The notes under the pieces: model-generated | The model's input: the letters and a program-made list of their open reading frames with translations, nothing else | Database searches by the model: none | Told to the model about the DNA's origin: nothing | Translations under genes and position numbers: made by a program | Source: Noviherbaspirillum massiliense JC206 | Lineage (GTDB): Bacteria; Pseudomonadota; Gammaproteobacteria; Burkholderiales; Burkholderiaceae_D | Length of the DNA: 64,000 bases | Direction: 5' to 3' | Assembly (NCBI RefSeq): GCF_000312045.1 | Contig: NZ_HE978635.1 | Coordinates: 766,107-830,106, forward strand | Shown here: positions 1 through 9,966 of the stretch, one piece after another | Layout: every line of letters starts with the position of its first letter | How positions within the stretch are numbered: the first letter of the stretch is position 1

Positions 1-191
1 CGAATCGTTGGCAGGTACCGGAATGTTGGGCTTCCTGGGCCACAGATCTGGCATGTCGACGTGGAGACGGAGGCCGGCGTGCAGCAGTGGTTCGCGCCGT
101 CCCGCAAGGTGTTCTCATGGGTACAGTCACGGCTGATAACCGCCGCCTTGGTTAATCGAGGACGTGCCTCGTATACCGTCATGATATGCAT
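1..191 (-). CDS. Partial ORF cut by the window edge, cysteine-rich start (unknown)
   Basis: An open minus-strand frame starts at ATG 191 (or in-frame ATG 182) and runs off the left edge. A GGAGG Shine-Dalgarno lies 11 nt before ATG 191. The start falls 33 nt downstream of the glycosyltransferase stop, so it fits as the next gene of the same operon. Only about 63 residues are visible. They include a CC pair near residue 33 and a CQIC knuckle near residue 50. A CxxC near the N-terminus resembles the zinc-binding start of some sugar C-methyltransferases, but the match is too short to name the gene. It may not be real coding sequence. Confidence 0.35.
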   Translation of the reverse strand, partial: MHIMTVYEARPRLTKAAVISRDCTHENTLRDGANHCCTPASVSTSTCQICGPGSPTFRYLPTI

Positions 192-224
192 CGTCTCCGA
201 ATCCTCCAGTGCTGACTATATGCG

Positions 225-1346
225 TCAACTCCCGAGCAGATCGCGGTACAACGCGATCAGCTTCTTTTCCTCGCAATCCCAGCGGTATTTGCTTTGAATG
301 GCGCGGCGCCCGTTTTCTCCCATTCGGACGACCTCTTCCGGCCGCTCATGCAAATGACGGATGGCTGCAGCGATGGATTCCGGGTCATTCTGATCGACGC
401 AGATGCCGCATTCGTTGCCATCGATGACTTCACGCCATAGGGGAAAGTCGGATGCAATGACAGGCACTCCTGCCGACATGTACTCGAACATCTTGATCGG
501 CTGCGAATTAACAAAATTGGGCACCTGGTGCAGGGTTACCAATCCTGAGAAGCTACGCGCCATGATTTCCGATATTTTTTTCCTGTCGACGAAACCGTAC
601 TCCTTCACTTGGCTCCATCCGACGTAACGCATTACTTCACTGCGTAGCGCATCTTTTGCAAATTTCCCCGCGAGCAGCAGGCGAGACGGCGTTCTTCCGA
701 TTGCCTGTATAACTTCACGAATACCCCGAATGTCATCGATTCCGCCTACGTAGCAGACGCTGTCGCGTGGCCCGGCAATTTCATGTTCCTGCGGAACCAG
801 CTCTCCAATCAATGGATAGTTGTTGATGACTTCGACCCGCTTTGCAGGCCCTTCAAACAGTGAACCGATATAGGGCGTGGCCGCGACGACTGCCGCAATG
901 TGTGCGGCACCATGGTTTTCCAGCCAGCGGGCAGCGCCAGCCAGCATCCGTCTCGCCGGCAGCGGTACCCAGTCCTTGGAATAAATCTCGCCCGGCAGAT
1001 CCTCATGCGCGTCGAAAATCACCTGCTTTCCGCGGCGGGCCAGCAACAGGCCATATGGAATCAGCTCCGGGTCATGAAAGTGGTAGAGATCCGCATCGAG
1101 CTCACGCGCTGTCGCGTAGCAACGCCATGCATGAACCGACATCCTGGAAAATCGTTTGCTTACTGGTACATAGTTCAAGGGATGCAAGGTGACGCCGTAG
1201 GCGGCAGCTTCCTTCGCATCGGCGACTGTGGCGTTAATGACCAGGTGGGTGTCATAGCCGGCTGCTGCCAGGGAGACGCATTCCTTGAGGAAGATGCGGA
1301 TATCAAGGCCGTAATGTGCCGATGACATATGGCATATCTTCTTCAT
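225..1346 (-). CDS. Family 4 glycosyltransferase
   Basis: A 373-residue GT-B fold transferase. It probably adds one sugar from a nucleotide donor to the growing repeat unit on the inner face of the inner membrane. The N-terminal domain shows HFHDPEL near residue 88. The C-terminal domain carries the GT4 donor-site pattern FEYMSAGVPVIAS near residue 295, followed by a WREVI segment. The start was placed at ATG 1346 (MKKICHM), which overlaps the stop of the amidotransferase gene as ATGA, a translational-coupling arrangement. A longer frame up to 1403 exists but lies inside the upstream gene. Donor and acceptor sugars cannot be read from sequence. It is the only GT in the window. Confidence 0.88.
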   Translation of the reverse strand: MKKICHMSSAHYGLDIRIFLKECVSLAAAGYDTHLVINATVADAKEAAAYGVTLHPLNYVPVSKRFSRMSVHAWRCYATARELDADLYHFHDPELIPYGLLLARRGKQVIFDAHEDLPGEIYSKDWVPLPARRMLAGAARWLENHGAAHIAAVVAATPYIGSLFEGPAKRVEVINNYPLIGELVPQEHEIAGPRDSVCYVGGIDDIRGIREVIQAIGRTPSRLLLAGKFAKDALRSEVMRYVGWSQVKEYGFVDRKKISEIMARSFSGLVTLHQVPNFVNSQPIKMFEYMSAGVPVIASDFPLWREVIDGNECGICVDQNDPESIAAAIRHLHERPEEVVRMGENGRRAIQSKYRWDCEEKKLIALYRDLLGS

Positions 1347-3226
1347 GGTATCCTCGCCACGCCCTTTTCCGCTACATTTACCCGAACCGGCTTCGTGAGC
1401 CATGCCAGCATTAGGGCTTCATCCAGCAGATTGCCGTCGTTTGACAGTGCCGCATCGGACAATAAGTGATCGAGATCGGCACTCTGCCGCAGATGATCGG
1501 CCAAGACACGTCGGTGGTCGAAAATCATGCTTCTCAGGCGGGCACCGATACCATCCTTGACCCAGGCCTGTGTGACGTCGAATCCTCTTTTCTTCCGGTT
1601 CAACCTGATCGCATCGGGCACGGTACCGGCCGTGATCTTGCGCAATGCCCATTTGCCGTAGCCCTTGCTGATCTTCAGCCTGGCGGGAAGCGCCAGCGCA
1701 AGCTCGAGCAACCGATAATCCATGAAAGGCAAGCGACTCTCCACACCGTATCCCATGGAATTGCGATCTTCGTAGCGCAACAGAGACGGCAGGCTCCATT
1801 GACGCACGTCGTCGATCTGCCGGGCCGACAAGGTAAGATCACGGCCGCCCCACAGGTTTTCAGCATGCGGCTGCCAGTCCAGCAAGCGAAATCCCGCATC
1901 AGCATTGCTGCGGTAGCGGTTCAGGTTTTGCCAGTACATCCGTGCCTGGCCGGCTTCGTGCAGCATCATCAGTCCGAACGAGCAGACGTAGCTGAGCAGG
2001 TTGCGCAACTCGTGCTTGTGCAGCGCCTCGCGCAACACAACGACAAAGAATTTGCGGTAACCGGCAAATAGCTCATCGCCCCCCTGTCCTCCAAGCAGTA
2101 CCTTGAAACCGGCCTGGCGGGCGCTTCGATAAACCTCGTTTTGCGCCAGCAGGCTCAAGCCGGAAAATGGCGCCTCCTGGAATGCCATGGTGCGCTCCAG
2201 GACATCGCCGAGCGGCTTGCGGCCAAAACGCGGCCAGACATAGGCCACCTCAACTCCGGCTTCACGCGAGAAACGCTCAACGTCCGGCCCTTCTGAAGCC
2301 TGGGCATCCGGTGATCCGTAGGTAAATCCGCACAACTGTGGAACATGCTTCGATGCGAGCGCCGCGACTGCCGAGGAATCTAGGCCGCCGCTCAGCGACA
2401 CCGCAACAGGCACATCACTGCGCAGCCGCACCTGCACCGCATCCTCCAGCAAGATACTGCAGCGCTCAAATAACTCTTCGTCTGCCATGGAGAAGATCGA
2501 CTCGGAACACAAGCTCACCCTTTTGTGCAAGTCATACCACTTCCCCTCGCTCACGTGCGGACCGGCTTCGGAAATCCTGATCCTGGTCCAACTGCCGGCA
2601 GGCACAGTATGGACGTTGGTGAATGGCGTGCCGGAATCCGCCGTTTCGTACACCTTGTAGCGCACGCCGCGTGCGCAGTAATCGGTGTCAATTTCGCCGC
2701 GTACCTGACTTGCAATCGCCGCTACCGAGGACGAAAAGGCAATTCCCCCTTCAGGCAAATATCCCCAAGCCAAAGGCTTGACCCCAAATCGGTCACGGAC
2801 CAGCCATAGCTCCCCAGATTCCGGATGGAACGCAGCGAACGCAAACATGCCGTTAAAGCGGGATAGCGCATCAAGGCCCCATTGCGCCCAGGCCTTCAGC
2901 AGTATCTCGGTATCGCCACGGGACTGGAAGGACCACCCGAAACTCTGCAGTTCTTCCCTGACCTCCGGATAGTTGTAGATTTCGCCGTTGTAGCTCACCC
3001 ACCAGCCCGACACCGGGTCGCGCATCGGCTGATGAGAAGCCGGCGACAAATCGATAATCGACAGGCGGGCATGCGTCAGTGACACATTGAAGCCACGGCA
3101 GTAAAACGTTTCGGTTCCATGGCTATCAGGCCCGCGCGCGCTGATCGGTCCCAGCTCGTCCGCAAGCGCAATTTGCCAATCAAGGCCAGTGTCGTACCTG
3201 ATAATTTTCCCGGCTATTCCGCACAT
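1343..3226 (-). CDS. asnB: Asparagine-synthetase-like glutamine amidotransferase
   Basis: A 627-residue protein with the two-domain AsnB layout. The N-terminal glutaminase begins MCGIAGK, where Cys2 is the nucleophile exposed after Met removal. A synthetase domain follows with the ATP pyrophosphatase loop SLSGGLDSSA near residue 280. AsnB makes asparagine from aspartate and glutamine. In O-antigen and capsule loci, relatives such as WbpS and WbmI instead amidate a uronic acid. It sits directly after WbpA-B-D-E, which make a diacetamido uronic acid, and overlaps the glycosyltransferase by 4 nt. A sugar-amidating role is therefore more likely than housekeeping asparagine synthesis, but this is inference from context. 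Confidence 0.9.
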   Translation of the reverse strand: MCGIAGKIIRYDTGLDWQIALADELGPISARGPDSHGTETFYCRGFNVSLTHARLSIIDLSPASHQPMRDPVSGWWVSYNGEIYNYPEVREELQSFGWSFQSRGDTEILLKAWAQWGLDALSRFNGMFAFAAFHPESGELWLVRDRFGVKPLAWGYLPEGGIAFSSSVAAIASQVRGEIDTDYCARGVRYKVYETADSGTPFTNVHTVPAGSWTRIRISEAGPHVSEGKWYDLHKRVSLCSESIFSMADEELFERCSILLEDAVQVRLRSDVPVAVSLSGGLDSSAVAALASKHVPQLCGFTYGSPDAQASEGPDVERFSREAGVEVAYVWPRFGRKPLGDVLERTMAFQEAPFSGLSLLAQNEVYRSARQAGFKVLLGGQGGDELFAGYRKFFVVVLREALHKHELRNLLSYVCSFGLMMLHEAGQARMYWQNLNRYRSNADAGFRLLDWQPHAENLWGGRDLTLSARQIDDVRQWSLPSLLRYEDRNSMGYGVESRLPFMDYRLLELALALPARLKISKGYGKWALRKITAGTVPDAIRLNRKKRGFDVTQAWVKDGIGARLRSMIFDHRRVLADHLRQSADLDHLLSDAALSNDGNLLDEALMLAWLTKPVRVNVAEKGVARIP

Positions 3227-3345
3227 GGCATAAGGCTTGCGATAAAAATGAAAGAATCGAGCAAGATGTTGTCAAGGGTCTGCGCATGACACCGCCAGTA
3301 CTCGGCACCTCGCTGCTCGGGATGGTGCCAGGCGAGCTGCATACG

Positions 3346-4473
3346 CTATGCATTCAGTGTCGCCATGGCGGCATGGACGGCACGCCTGCGGCGGGTGGCA
3401 AGCAATGCGTCGCTGATATAGGCAACATCCTCCTTATTCATATAGGGCCCTATCGGCAAGCTCATCACCTTGCGCGACATTGTGACGGCAATCGGATATT
3501 GCTCCAGGCAGCAAAACTGCGCATAGGCAGATTGAAGCGGAATCGGCAGCGGATAGTGCACTGCAGTTGGGATGCCTTTTTCCTTCAGCATCGCCTGCAC
3601 CGATTGCCGGTTCTCCACAGCAACGGTGTATTGGGCAAACACACTGGAGCGATCTGGCCGTACCTGCATGACTTCCATTCGGTCGTTCAGCCTTTCGTTA
3701 TAATGCGCTCCGATTTCCTGCCGCCTCTGGATTTCCCAGTCGAAGCGCTCAAGTTTGGCCAATACGATTGCGCACTGCATCGTATCCATGCGACCACCGA
3801 CGCCGACGCGGCTATGCACATAGCGTTTCGACTGCCCATGGACACGCAATTCACGCATGATTTGCGCCAGCCTGGCATCGCTGGTGAAAATCGCCCCTCC
3901 ATCGCCGTAGCAGCCGAGCGGCTTGCTTGGGAAAAAGCTGGTGCAACCGATTGTCGACAGGTTGCAGCTTTTGCGCCCCTTGTAGACAGCGCCGAAGCTC
4001 TGCGCCCCGTCTTCGATCACAGGGATGCCATGCTTGTCGGCGATGGCATTGATCTCGTCCATGTCGGCAGGCTGGCCATACAGGGAGACGGGGATGATTG
4101 CCCGGGTTTTTTCGGTAATGCTGTGCTCTATCAGGGACGCGTTGATATTGCAGGTATCCGGTTCGATATCGACAAAGACCGGTGTCGCGCCCAGCAACAC
4201 AATCACTTCTGCCGTCGCTATGAAGGAAAACGCCGTGGTAATCACTTCATCACCCGGCTTGATGCCAATGGCCATCAACGCCATGAGCAAAGCTTCGGTC
4301 CCGGACGCCGCCGTGATGCAATGGCTCGCACCGGTATAGTCCGCCAGCCGGGCTTCCAGCTCCTGCACTTCGGGCCCCATGATGTAGTTTCCATGGTCGA
4401 GAACTGTCTGAATCCGCTTGTTGATTTCCGGACGCAATGCTTCGTATTGGGATTTGAGGTCAATGAATTCCAT
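3346..4473 (-). CDS. wbpE: WbpE-type UDP-sugar 3-aminotransferase (DegT family)
   Basis: A 375-residue PLP-dependent DegT/DnrJ/EryC1/StrS aminotransferase. By similarity to WbpE it transfers an amino group from glutamate to C3 of UDP-3-keto-GlcNAcA, giving UDP-2-acetamido-3-amino-glucuronate. The PLP lysine lies in SFFPSKPLGCYGDGG, near residue 184. The IPVSLYGQ and IEDGAQSFGA segments match the family closely. The start is ATG 4473 (MEFIDLKSQYE), with AGGA 6 nt upstream. An upstream in-frame ATG at 4557 would lie inside wbpD. It is the fourth gene of wbpA-B-D-E, 34 nt after wbpD. Confidence 0.93.
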   Translation of the reverse strand: MEFIDLKSQYEALRPEINKRIQTVLDHGNYIMGPEVQELEARLADYTGASHCITAASGTEALLMALMAIGIKPGDEVITTAFSFIATAEVIVLLGATPVFVDIEPDTCNINASLIEHSITEKTRAIIPVSLYGQPADMDEINAIADKHGIPVIEDGAQSFGAVYKGRKSCNLSTIGCTSFFPSKPLGCYGDGGAIFTSDARLAQIMRELRVHGQSKRYVHSRVGVGGRMDTMQCAIVLAKLERFDWEIQRRQEIGAHYNERLNDRMEVMQVRPDRSSVFAQYTVAVENRQSVQAMLKEKGIPTAVHYPLPIPLQSAYAQFCCLEQYPIAVTMSRKVMSLPIGPYMNKEDVAYISDALLATRRRRAVHAAMATLNA

Positions 4474-4507
4474 CGTCTTCCTCGCCTTCTGTTCTTTTCC
4501 GCTTAGC

Positions 4508-5119
4508 CTATTTGTCAATGTCCTCAGGCGCCTGGTCCAGTGTGCAGACACCATCATTCAATACATAGCGCTCGCCGGTATGCGGGCAAAACGCTTCTCC
4601 GTTTCCCTGAAGCGGCAAGGTAAGCCGTTCGCCATAGCGGCTCATCCAGCCAATTTGGCGTGCCGGCACGCCGGCCATCAAGGCATAGTCGGGAACGTCG
4701 CGATTGACTACCGCTCCCGCGGCAACGAAGGCATACTGGCCGACCGTCACACCGCAGATGATGGTGGAATTGGCCCCCAGGGTAGCGCCGCGGCGGATCA
4801 AGGTCTTCCGGTATTCCGATTTGCGCACGACGGCGGCACGCGGGTTGTAGACATTGGTGAACACCATGCTGGGGCCACAAAACACGTCATTCTCAAGGAT
4901 GACGGCATCATAGACAGACACATTGTTCTGAATCTTGACGTTGTTGCCGATCACCACGTCGTTACCGACAAACACGTTCTGCCCGAGCGAACACAGATTA
5001 CCGATACGCGCGCCGCCGCACACATGGGCAAAGTGCCATACATGTGTGCCATACCCCATGGTGGCCCCGCGATCGACAATTGCACTAGGATGAATGGCAC
5101 TCGGGTTTGGCATATCCAT
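4508..5119 (-). CDS. wbpD: WbpD-type UDP-sugar N-acetyltransferase (LbH fold)
   Basis: A 203-residue left-handed beta-helix acyltransferase made of hexapeptide repeats, such as IGNLCS, IGNNVK and LGANST. WbpD acetylates the 3-amino group of the WbpE product with acetyl-CoA, giving UDP-2,3-diacetamido-2,3-dideoxy-glucuronate. The C-terminal [17 protein letters not shown] segment is typical of the family. About 25 extra residues with two cysteines follow it. The start is ATG 5119, with GGAG 7 nt upstream. ATG 5113 is a second possibility. The start lies just 1 nt past the wbpB stop, so translation is probably coupled. Confidence 0.93.
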   Translation of the reverse strand: MDMPNPSAIHPSAIVDRGATMGYGTHVWHFAHVCGGARIGNLCSLGQNVFVGNDVVIGNNVKIQNNVSVYDAVILENDVFCGPSMVFTNVYNPRAAVVRKSEYRKTLIRRGATLGANSTIICGVTVGQYAFVAAGAVVNRDVPDYALMAGVPARQIGWMSRYGERLTLPLQGNGEAFCPHTGERYVLNDGVCTLDQAPEDIDK

Positions 5120-5120
5120 G

Positions 5121-6206
5121 TCAGTACTCCATCGGCAGCGCCACCCGTTTACCATCGCGTGCGGACAAATAGGTGGCAATCAAGACTTCCAGTGTTTTCA
5201 GGCCCTCCCGACCATCCGTCTCAGGTTCCGCCTCTCCACGCAGCACCTGAATCACATTTTCGTAATATTGCGCGTGGCCGAAGCCGTACACCGACGTGGT
5301 CTGGTAACTGGCTTCACGCACCTTTTCATCCTGCTCATTCTGCTCCTCGAATTCCCAGTGCTGCACTTCGTTGAGAGCCACGCCGCCAATGCGCACCGTC
5401 CCCTTCTCTCCGAGTATCGTGATGCTGCCTTCCAGATTCTTCGGATAGGTGAGCATGGTGACGTTCACCGAACCAAGCGCTCCGTTACGCCAACGCAGGC
5501 TCATGACGCCTGTGTCTTCGACTTCGATATTGCGTTCGAGCGTGGCGGTATATGCGTGCAGGCTTTCCACCGGACCAACCAGCCATTCCAGAAGATCGAC
5601 ATAATGGCTCGCCTGGTTCATGAAAGCCCCGCCATCGTATTCCCAGGTGCCGCGCCATTTGGCACTGTCGTAATATTCCTGGGGACGGGTCCAGAACACA
5701 TTGACATTGACCATGTGCAGCCGGCCAAAACGGTGTTCCTCCAGCGCCTTTTTCAGGAGTCTCAATGTGGCATTGCGCCGGTTCTGCTTGACTACGAAGA
5801 GGCGGACGCGCGCCTCGTCACAGGCGGCCACCATGCGCTTTCCATCTTCCCATCGTGTCGCCATCGGCTTTTCCGTCACCACATGCTTGCCCGCGGCGGC
5901 AACGGCGATGGCTTGCCCGGAATGCAATCCGGACGGCGTCGTGAGGATATATGCATCGGCATCGCATTTGGACAACATGGTTCCAAGACTCTTGTAAGGC
6001 TGGGCACCGGTGATGCCGACCGCTGCTTCCAGTGCCTGCGAATCGATGTCGCATACGCCGACGAGATCGCAATATTGCTGATGCTGGTTCAAAGCAGCAA
6101 AATGATTTCTGGAGATGCGGCCGCATCCAACCAGCGCGAAGCGAATCTTTCTGTCGATTCGGCGGTTGATGGCACCATCCATGGGGGATGCAGAGTGGAA
6201 TTGCAT
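5121..6206 (-). CDS. wbpB: WbpB/WlbA-type UDP-GlcNAcA 3-dehydrogenase (Gfo/Idh/MocA)
   Basis: A 361-residue NAD-dependent oxidoreductase of the Gfo/Idh/MocA family. It oxidises C3 of UDP-N-acetylglucosaminuronate to the keto sugar used by WbpE. The Rossmann motif GCGRIS is near residue 29 and the conserved EKP ([12 protein letters not shown]) near residue 112. The later segment ending in [14 protein letters not shown] carries a His-Asp-x-x pattern used in catalysis. ATG 6206 is preferred over ATG 6212 because AAAGG lies 7 nt before the former but only 1 nt before the latter. It sits between wbpA (19-nt gap) and wbpD (abutting). Confidence 0.9.
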   Translation of the reverse strand: MQFHSASPMDGAINRRIDRKIRFALVGCGRISRNHFAALNQHQQYCDLVGVCDIDSQALEAAVGITGAQPYKSLGTMLSKCDADAYILTTPSGLHSGQAIAVAAAGKHVVTEKPMATRWEDGKRMVAACDEARVRLFVVKQNRRNATLRLLKKALEEHRFGRLHMVNVNVFWTRPQEYYDSAKWRGTWEYDGGAFMNQASHYVDLLEWLVGPVESLHAYTATLERNIEVEDTGVMSLRWRNGALGSVNVTMLTYPKNLEGSITILGEKGTVRIGGVALNEVQHWEFEEQNEQDEKVREASYQTTSVYGFGHAQYYENVIQVLRGEAEPETDGREGLKTLEVLIATYLSARDGKRVALPMEY

Positions 6207-6225
6207 GACCATGCCTTTCAGATTT

Positions 6226-7596
6226 TCATGACTTGACGACGTTGTGCAAATGGCCGGGATAGACGCCGCGCGTATCCACGATCACCTTGGCATGCTTCTG
6301 TATCAGGCCATAGTCAAAGGAGCTGTGGTTCGTTGCCAGCAGGAGCAAGTCATAGGAAGCGACCGATTCCCGCGTCAGCCGGACGCTCTCCAGATCGAAG
6401 TGATGCTCCCGCATCCTTGGAAAGACCGGGACATGCGGGTCGGAATACGCAATCTCCGCTCCCTTGCTGCGCAGGATTTCCATCAGCTTGACCGACGGAG
6501 ACTCACGCATGTCATCGACGTCCTTTTTATATGCGATGCCCAGCACCAGGATCTTGCTGCCCTTGATTGAACGGCCGCGGTCATTCAATGCGCTTGCCAC
6601 CTTGTTCACCACCCACTGCGGCATGTCATTGTTGATTTCGCCCGCAAGTTCAATGAAGCGGGTATGCAAGCCGAACTGACGGGCCTTCCATGTCAGATAA
6701 AACGGGTCGATCGGAATGCAGTGACCTCCGAGGCCGGGGCCGGGATAGTACGGTGTAAAGCCGAACGGCTTGGTCGCCGCCGCATTGATGACCTCGTAAA
6801 TGTCGATGTTCATGCGATCGGCGATGATCTTCATTTCATTGATCAAGCCGATATTGACGGCGCGATGAATATTCTCCAGCAGCTTCGTCAATTCGGCGGC
6901 ACGGGTGGAACTGACTGGCACCACTTCATCAATCGCCGATGCATAAAGCGCAATGCCGGCTTTGCGGCACGCCGGAGTCGCTCCGCCGCACACTTTGGGT
7001 ATGGAACGCGTTTTGAAGTTCGGGTTGCCCGGATCTTCCCGTTCGGGGGAAAACACGAGAAAAATGTCTTCCCCTACCTTGAAACCGCGCGACTCGATGC
7101 GAGGGCGCAACTCTTCGTCGGTCGTGCCGGGATAGGTCGTGCTTTCGAGCGACAGTACCTGGCCGATCCGCAGATGAGGAACCAGGGAGTCCGCGGTACT
7201 GAGGATGAAGCTCAGATCCGGTTCCCGATAAGCGTTCAATGGGGTCGGAACGCAAATGATGATCGCATCCGGTTCGGATGCCCTCGAGAAATCGGAGGTC
7301 GCTTCGAATCCCTTGCGGCGTGCCTCGGCAACTGACTTTGCTGAAATGTGTTCGATGTAACTCTCCCCATGATTCAGCTTGTCCACCTTGCCCTGTTCAA
7401 TATCGAAACCGATTACCCGGAAGCCGGCATAGGAATACCGCAACATCAATGGCAAGCCGACATAGCCCAGGCCGACGATGCCGATGACTGCCGTACGGTC
7501 TTCAATCTTTGATACAAGCTCATTCAACATGCCCGATTCCCTTTCGGCCACGATCGGCCCCTGTAGCATGCTGCCCTGCTCTTCAAGGTAAGGCAT
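6226..7596 (-). CDS. wbpA: WbpA-type UDP-N-acetyl-D-glucosamine 6-dehydrogenase
   Basis: A 456-residue UDP-sugar dehydrogenase of the UgdH/MviM superfamily. It oxidises C6 of UDP-GlcNAc twice with NAD to give UDP-GlcNAcA, the first committed step. The N-terminal nucleotide-binding motif is [12 protein letters not shown] (near residue 39). The catalytic cysteine lies in [11 protein letters not shown] (near residue 290). A C-terminal domain with [11 protein letters not shown] follows. ATG 7596 has an excellent AGGAG 6 nt upstream. ATG 7530 (MLNELVSK) also has AAAGGGA about 8 nt upstream and gives a more usual length, so the first 22 residues are uncertain. It follows wbpM by 83 nt. Confidence 0.93.
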   Translation of the reverse strand: MPYLEEQGSMLQGPIVAERESGMLNELVSKIEDRTAVIGIVGLGYVGLPLMLRYSYAGFRVIGFDIEQGKVDKLNHGESYIEHISAKSVAEARRKGFEATSDFSRASEPDAIIICVPTPLNAYREPDLSFILSTADSLVPHLRIGQVLSLESTTYPGTTDEELRPRIESRGFKVGEDIFLVFSPEREDPGNPNFKTRSIPKVCGGATPACRKAGIALYASAIDEVVPVSSTRAAELTKLLENIHRAVNIGLINEMKIIADRMNIDIYEVINAAATKPFGFTPYYPGPGLGGHCIPIDPFYLTWKARQFGLHTRFIELAGEINNDMPQWVVNKVASALNDRGRSIKGSKILVLGIAYKKDVDDMRESPSVKLMEILRSKGAEIAYSDPHVPVFPRMREHHFDLESVRLTRESVASYDLLLLATNHSSFDYGLIQKHAKVIVDTRGVYPGHLHNVVKS

Positions 7597-7679
7597 GATC
7601 CACTCCTCTTATCAATCCACCGATTTTCAGGCGGTCTCTCCGGCTATTGTTTCCATCGTCAGGTTGCGCGCTGTTCACG

Positions 7680-9668
7680 CTACTGTCTCAGATGAGCGCG
7701 CCCCATCAATCGCATCGGCATGAACTGCATGGCCGGCACGGCGGCCTCCTCGGAGCTGTTGTCTTGCACCACTGCAGTCTCTTTCGGTGTGTCCAGCGCG
7801 TAGCCGTGAACAAGCTTTTTCACCAGAAGCTTGAGCATGGCGGTATCGTTGGTGGCGCAGGCCACCATCAGATAGGCAACCTGCTGTGCCAGCACATCTG
7901 GTTCCACTACATATTCGGTCGTAGTCATGATGCGAGGATGCTTGCTTGGTATAGCGTCGTTCCCCGCGAACAGCTCCTCATAGAGCTTTTCACCGGGGCG
8001 CAGGCCAATGAACTGGATTTCGATGTCGCCGTCCGGATTGTCCGGGCATTTTTCGGTCAGTCCGCACATCGCGATCATGGTCTTCGCCAGGTCGACAATT
8101 TTCACTGGCGAACCCATATCCATGACAAATACATCGCCACCGGTAGCCATGGCGCCTGCCTGAACGACGAGTTGTGCCGCCTCCGGAATCGACATGAAAT
8201 ACCGCACGACCTCCCGATGCGTGATCGTAATAGGACCGCCACGCTCAATTTGCTGCTTGAAGAGAGGAACGACCGAACCCGAGGATCCAAGGACATTGCC
8301 GAAGCGTACGGCACAGAATTTCGTGCCGGTCGCTCTGACGGCAGCAGCCTGGAAGATCAGCTCGGCTATGCGTTTGCTGGCACCCATCATGCTGGTCGGG
8401 CGTACCGCCTTGTCTGTGGATACCAGTACACAGGTTTTCACCTTGAATCGTTGTGCCGCATTGGCGACAGTCTCCGCACCGAGAACATTGTTGCGCAATC
8501 CTTCCGCCATGTTGCCTTCGACCAGTGGCACATGCTTGTAGGCGGCGGCATGATAGATGGTGTCTATCTTGTTGTCGCAGACGACACGGTCCACAAGGCG
8601 GGCGTCACATGCCGAGCCCAGGTGTGCATGTATGGCGGCGAGTGGGAAGCGTGCCTTGAGTTCCTGCTCAATGTTATATAAGGCAAATTCACAGTGGTCG
8701 AGCAGATGGATTTCGTGCGGGTCCAGCGTCATTACCTGGCGGCACAATTCGCTGCCGATCGACCCCCCCGCGCCGGTGATCAGAATGTTTTGTCTGTACA
8801 CGCATTTCCTGAACAGATGCATGTCGGGCTGGATGGGCTCGCGACCCAGCAGATCGTCCACCTTTATCTCGCGGATCGAATGCGTCGTGATGTGCTCGTC
8901 AGCCAGCTCCATCAGATTGCACAGGGTCTTCACCGGCGCGCCGGATTGATGGGCCTTGACCATGATCGCCTTGCGCTGCTCCGGCGTTGCGGAAGGTATG
9001 GCGATGATGATGAGATCGATATGATGGTGGGCCACTACATCCACTACGCGGTCGGAAGGGAAAACGCGCAGCCCGGCGACGTTGCGGTTACTCAGCGTCG
9101 GTTTGTCGTCAAAGAAGCATGCGAGGCGGTACTTGTCGCTAACGCGAATGGCGCGCGCCAGCTTGACACCGGCTTCGCCCGCTCCATAAATGGCAACCAG
9201 GGGCCCGGCGCGGCGGCGTTTTTCAAACTGGCTGTCCCGCAGGAGCGCGCGCGCCGTCAGGCGCGACATCACCACATGGGAAAATGCGATGAACCAGTAG
9301 ATCATCAACGCATTGTGCGGAATCGTCAGATAGTTGAAATAGGAAGACAGCAGATAGGTGGATACAATCGCAAGTGCAAGGCCGATTCCGGTTGCGATGA
9401 GCAAGCGTTGATCGATGAACCGGATCACCGCTCCATACAAGCCCGTCACCGCGAACACGCTGATTGTGATCGCAGTGATCACTACATAGGGCAGCATGCC
9501 GTAACGAGTTACTGCCTCCGGCTCCCCAACCCTGAGCAGCAGGGCGAGCATGAAGCACACAGGCAAGGCCACCATATCGACCATCAACATCAGGCTGATC
9601 TTGGCACGCCTGCTCAATGAAACCATCTTGGTGCCAAAGAGATTACTCGCTGAACTTGCCGATACCAT
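7680..9668 (-). CDS. wbpM: WbpM/FlaA1-like membrane nucleotide-sugar 4,6-dehydratase
   Basis: A 662-residue inner-membrane protein of the CapD/WbpM group. About four transmembrane helices occupy residues 25-140. A CoA-binding-like Rossmann domain follows (VAIYGAGEAG near 160). The cytoplasmic SDR domain shows TGAGGSIGSE near 299 and STDKAVRPTSMMGASK near 417-432. The usual SDR tyrosine of YxxxK is replaced by Met428 before Lys432, as in WbpM. WbpM converts UDP-GlcNAc to the 4-keto-6-deoxy sugar that leads to fucosamine or quinovosamine. It is the first gene of the downstream sugar operon. Neither ATG 9668 nor the in-frame ATG 14 codons later has a clear Shine-Dalgarno. Confidence 0.9.
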   Translation of the reverse strand: MVSASSASNLFGTKMVSLSRRAKISLMLMVDMVALPVCFMLALLLRVGEPEAVTRYGMLPYVVITAITISVFAVTGLYGAVIRFIDQRLLIATGIGLALAIVSTYLLSSYFNYLTIPHNALMIYWFIAFSHVVMSRLTARALLRDSQFEKRRRAGPLVAIYGAGEAGVKLARAIRVSDKYRLACFFDDKPTLSNRNVAGLRVFPSDRVVDVVAHHHIDLIIIAIPSATPEQRKAIMVKAHQSGAPVKTLCNLMELADEHITTHSIREIKVDDLLGREPIQPDMHLFRKCVYRQNILITGAGGSIGSELCRQVMTLDPHEIHLLDHCEFALYNIEQELKARFPLAAIHAHLGSACDARLVDRVVCDNKIDTIYHAAAYKHVPLVEGNMAEGLRNNVLGAETVANAAQRFKVKTCVLVSTDKAVRPTSMMGASKRIAELIFQAAAVRATGTKFCAVRFGNVLGSSGSVVPLFKQQIERGGPITITHREVVRYFMSIPEAAQLVVQAGAMATGGDVFVMDMGSPVKIVDLAKTMIAMCGLTEKCPDNPDGDIEIQFIGLRPGEKLYEELFAGNDAIPSKHPRIMTTTEYVVEPDVLAQQVAYLMVACATNDTAMLKLLVKKLVHGYALDTPKETAVVQDNSSEEAAVPAMQFMPMRLMGRAHLRQ

Positions 9669-9705
9669 AATTTTTGCCGCCGATTCCCGTCATGGAAATG
9701 CCATG

Positions 9706-9740
9706 AATGAACCGCCATCAATTCTGCGTGCCGGTTCATT
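9706..9740. promoter_or_regulatory. Inverted repeat in the wbpM leader
   Basis: AATGAACCG (9706-9714) and its exact complement CGGTTCATT (9732-9740) are separated by 17 nt. They lie 38-72 nt before the wbpM start. A shorter palindrome, CATGG-N5-CCATG, sits beside it at 9691-9705. It could be an operator or a leader hairpin. No T-run follows. Confidence 0.4.
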
Positions 9741-9764
9741 ACCAATCTAGCCTCCGCTTGCATG

Positions 9765-9829
9765 AAAAATAAGTATGAATTTTCGATAAGTGCTCAGCCG
9801 GAAATGAATCTTTCATTCAGTTTTTCGAT
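9765..9829 (-). promoter_or_regulatory. Bipartite EPS element, copy A (upstream of wbpM)
   Basis: Plus-strand reading: a 23-nt block containing ATAAGTATGAA and TTTCGAT, exactly 22 nt, then CTTTCATTCAGTTTTTCGAT. On the minus strand this gives two ATCGAAA heptamers 42 bp apart. It lies 96 bp upstream of wbpM in the 298-nt gap between wbpM and the upstream operon. Copies B and C keep the same blocks and the same spacing. It is probably a regulator-binding region or promoter. The binding protein is unknown. Confidence 0.6.
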
Positions 9830-9966
9830 GATTCGGCTCGGCACATGGCTCGAAACTTCGCCAAGCCGTGTTTACCGGCGGGGCAAAGATGTGCACGTGC
9901 AGAAGGAAGGGTGCAATAAGACGGCCGGCGGGTTATGCCGACGATGGGACGTTGCCGGCCAAACTC

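Noticed and set aside
9725..9745. Possible sigma-54 promoter (CGGCACG on the minus strand) upstream of wbpM
   Set aside because: The -24 half fits, but the -12 half reads ATTG one base out of register, so the required 10-bp GG-to-GC spacing is not met.
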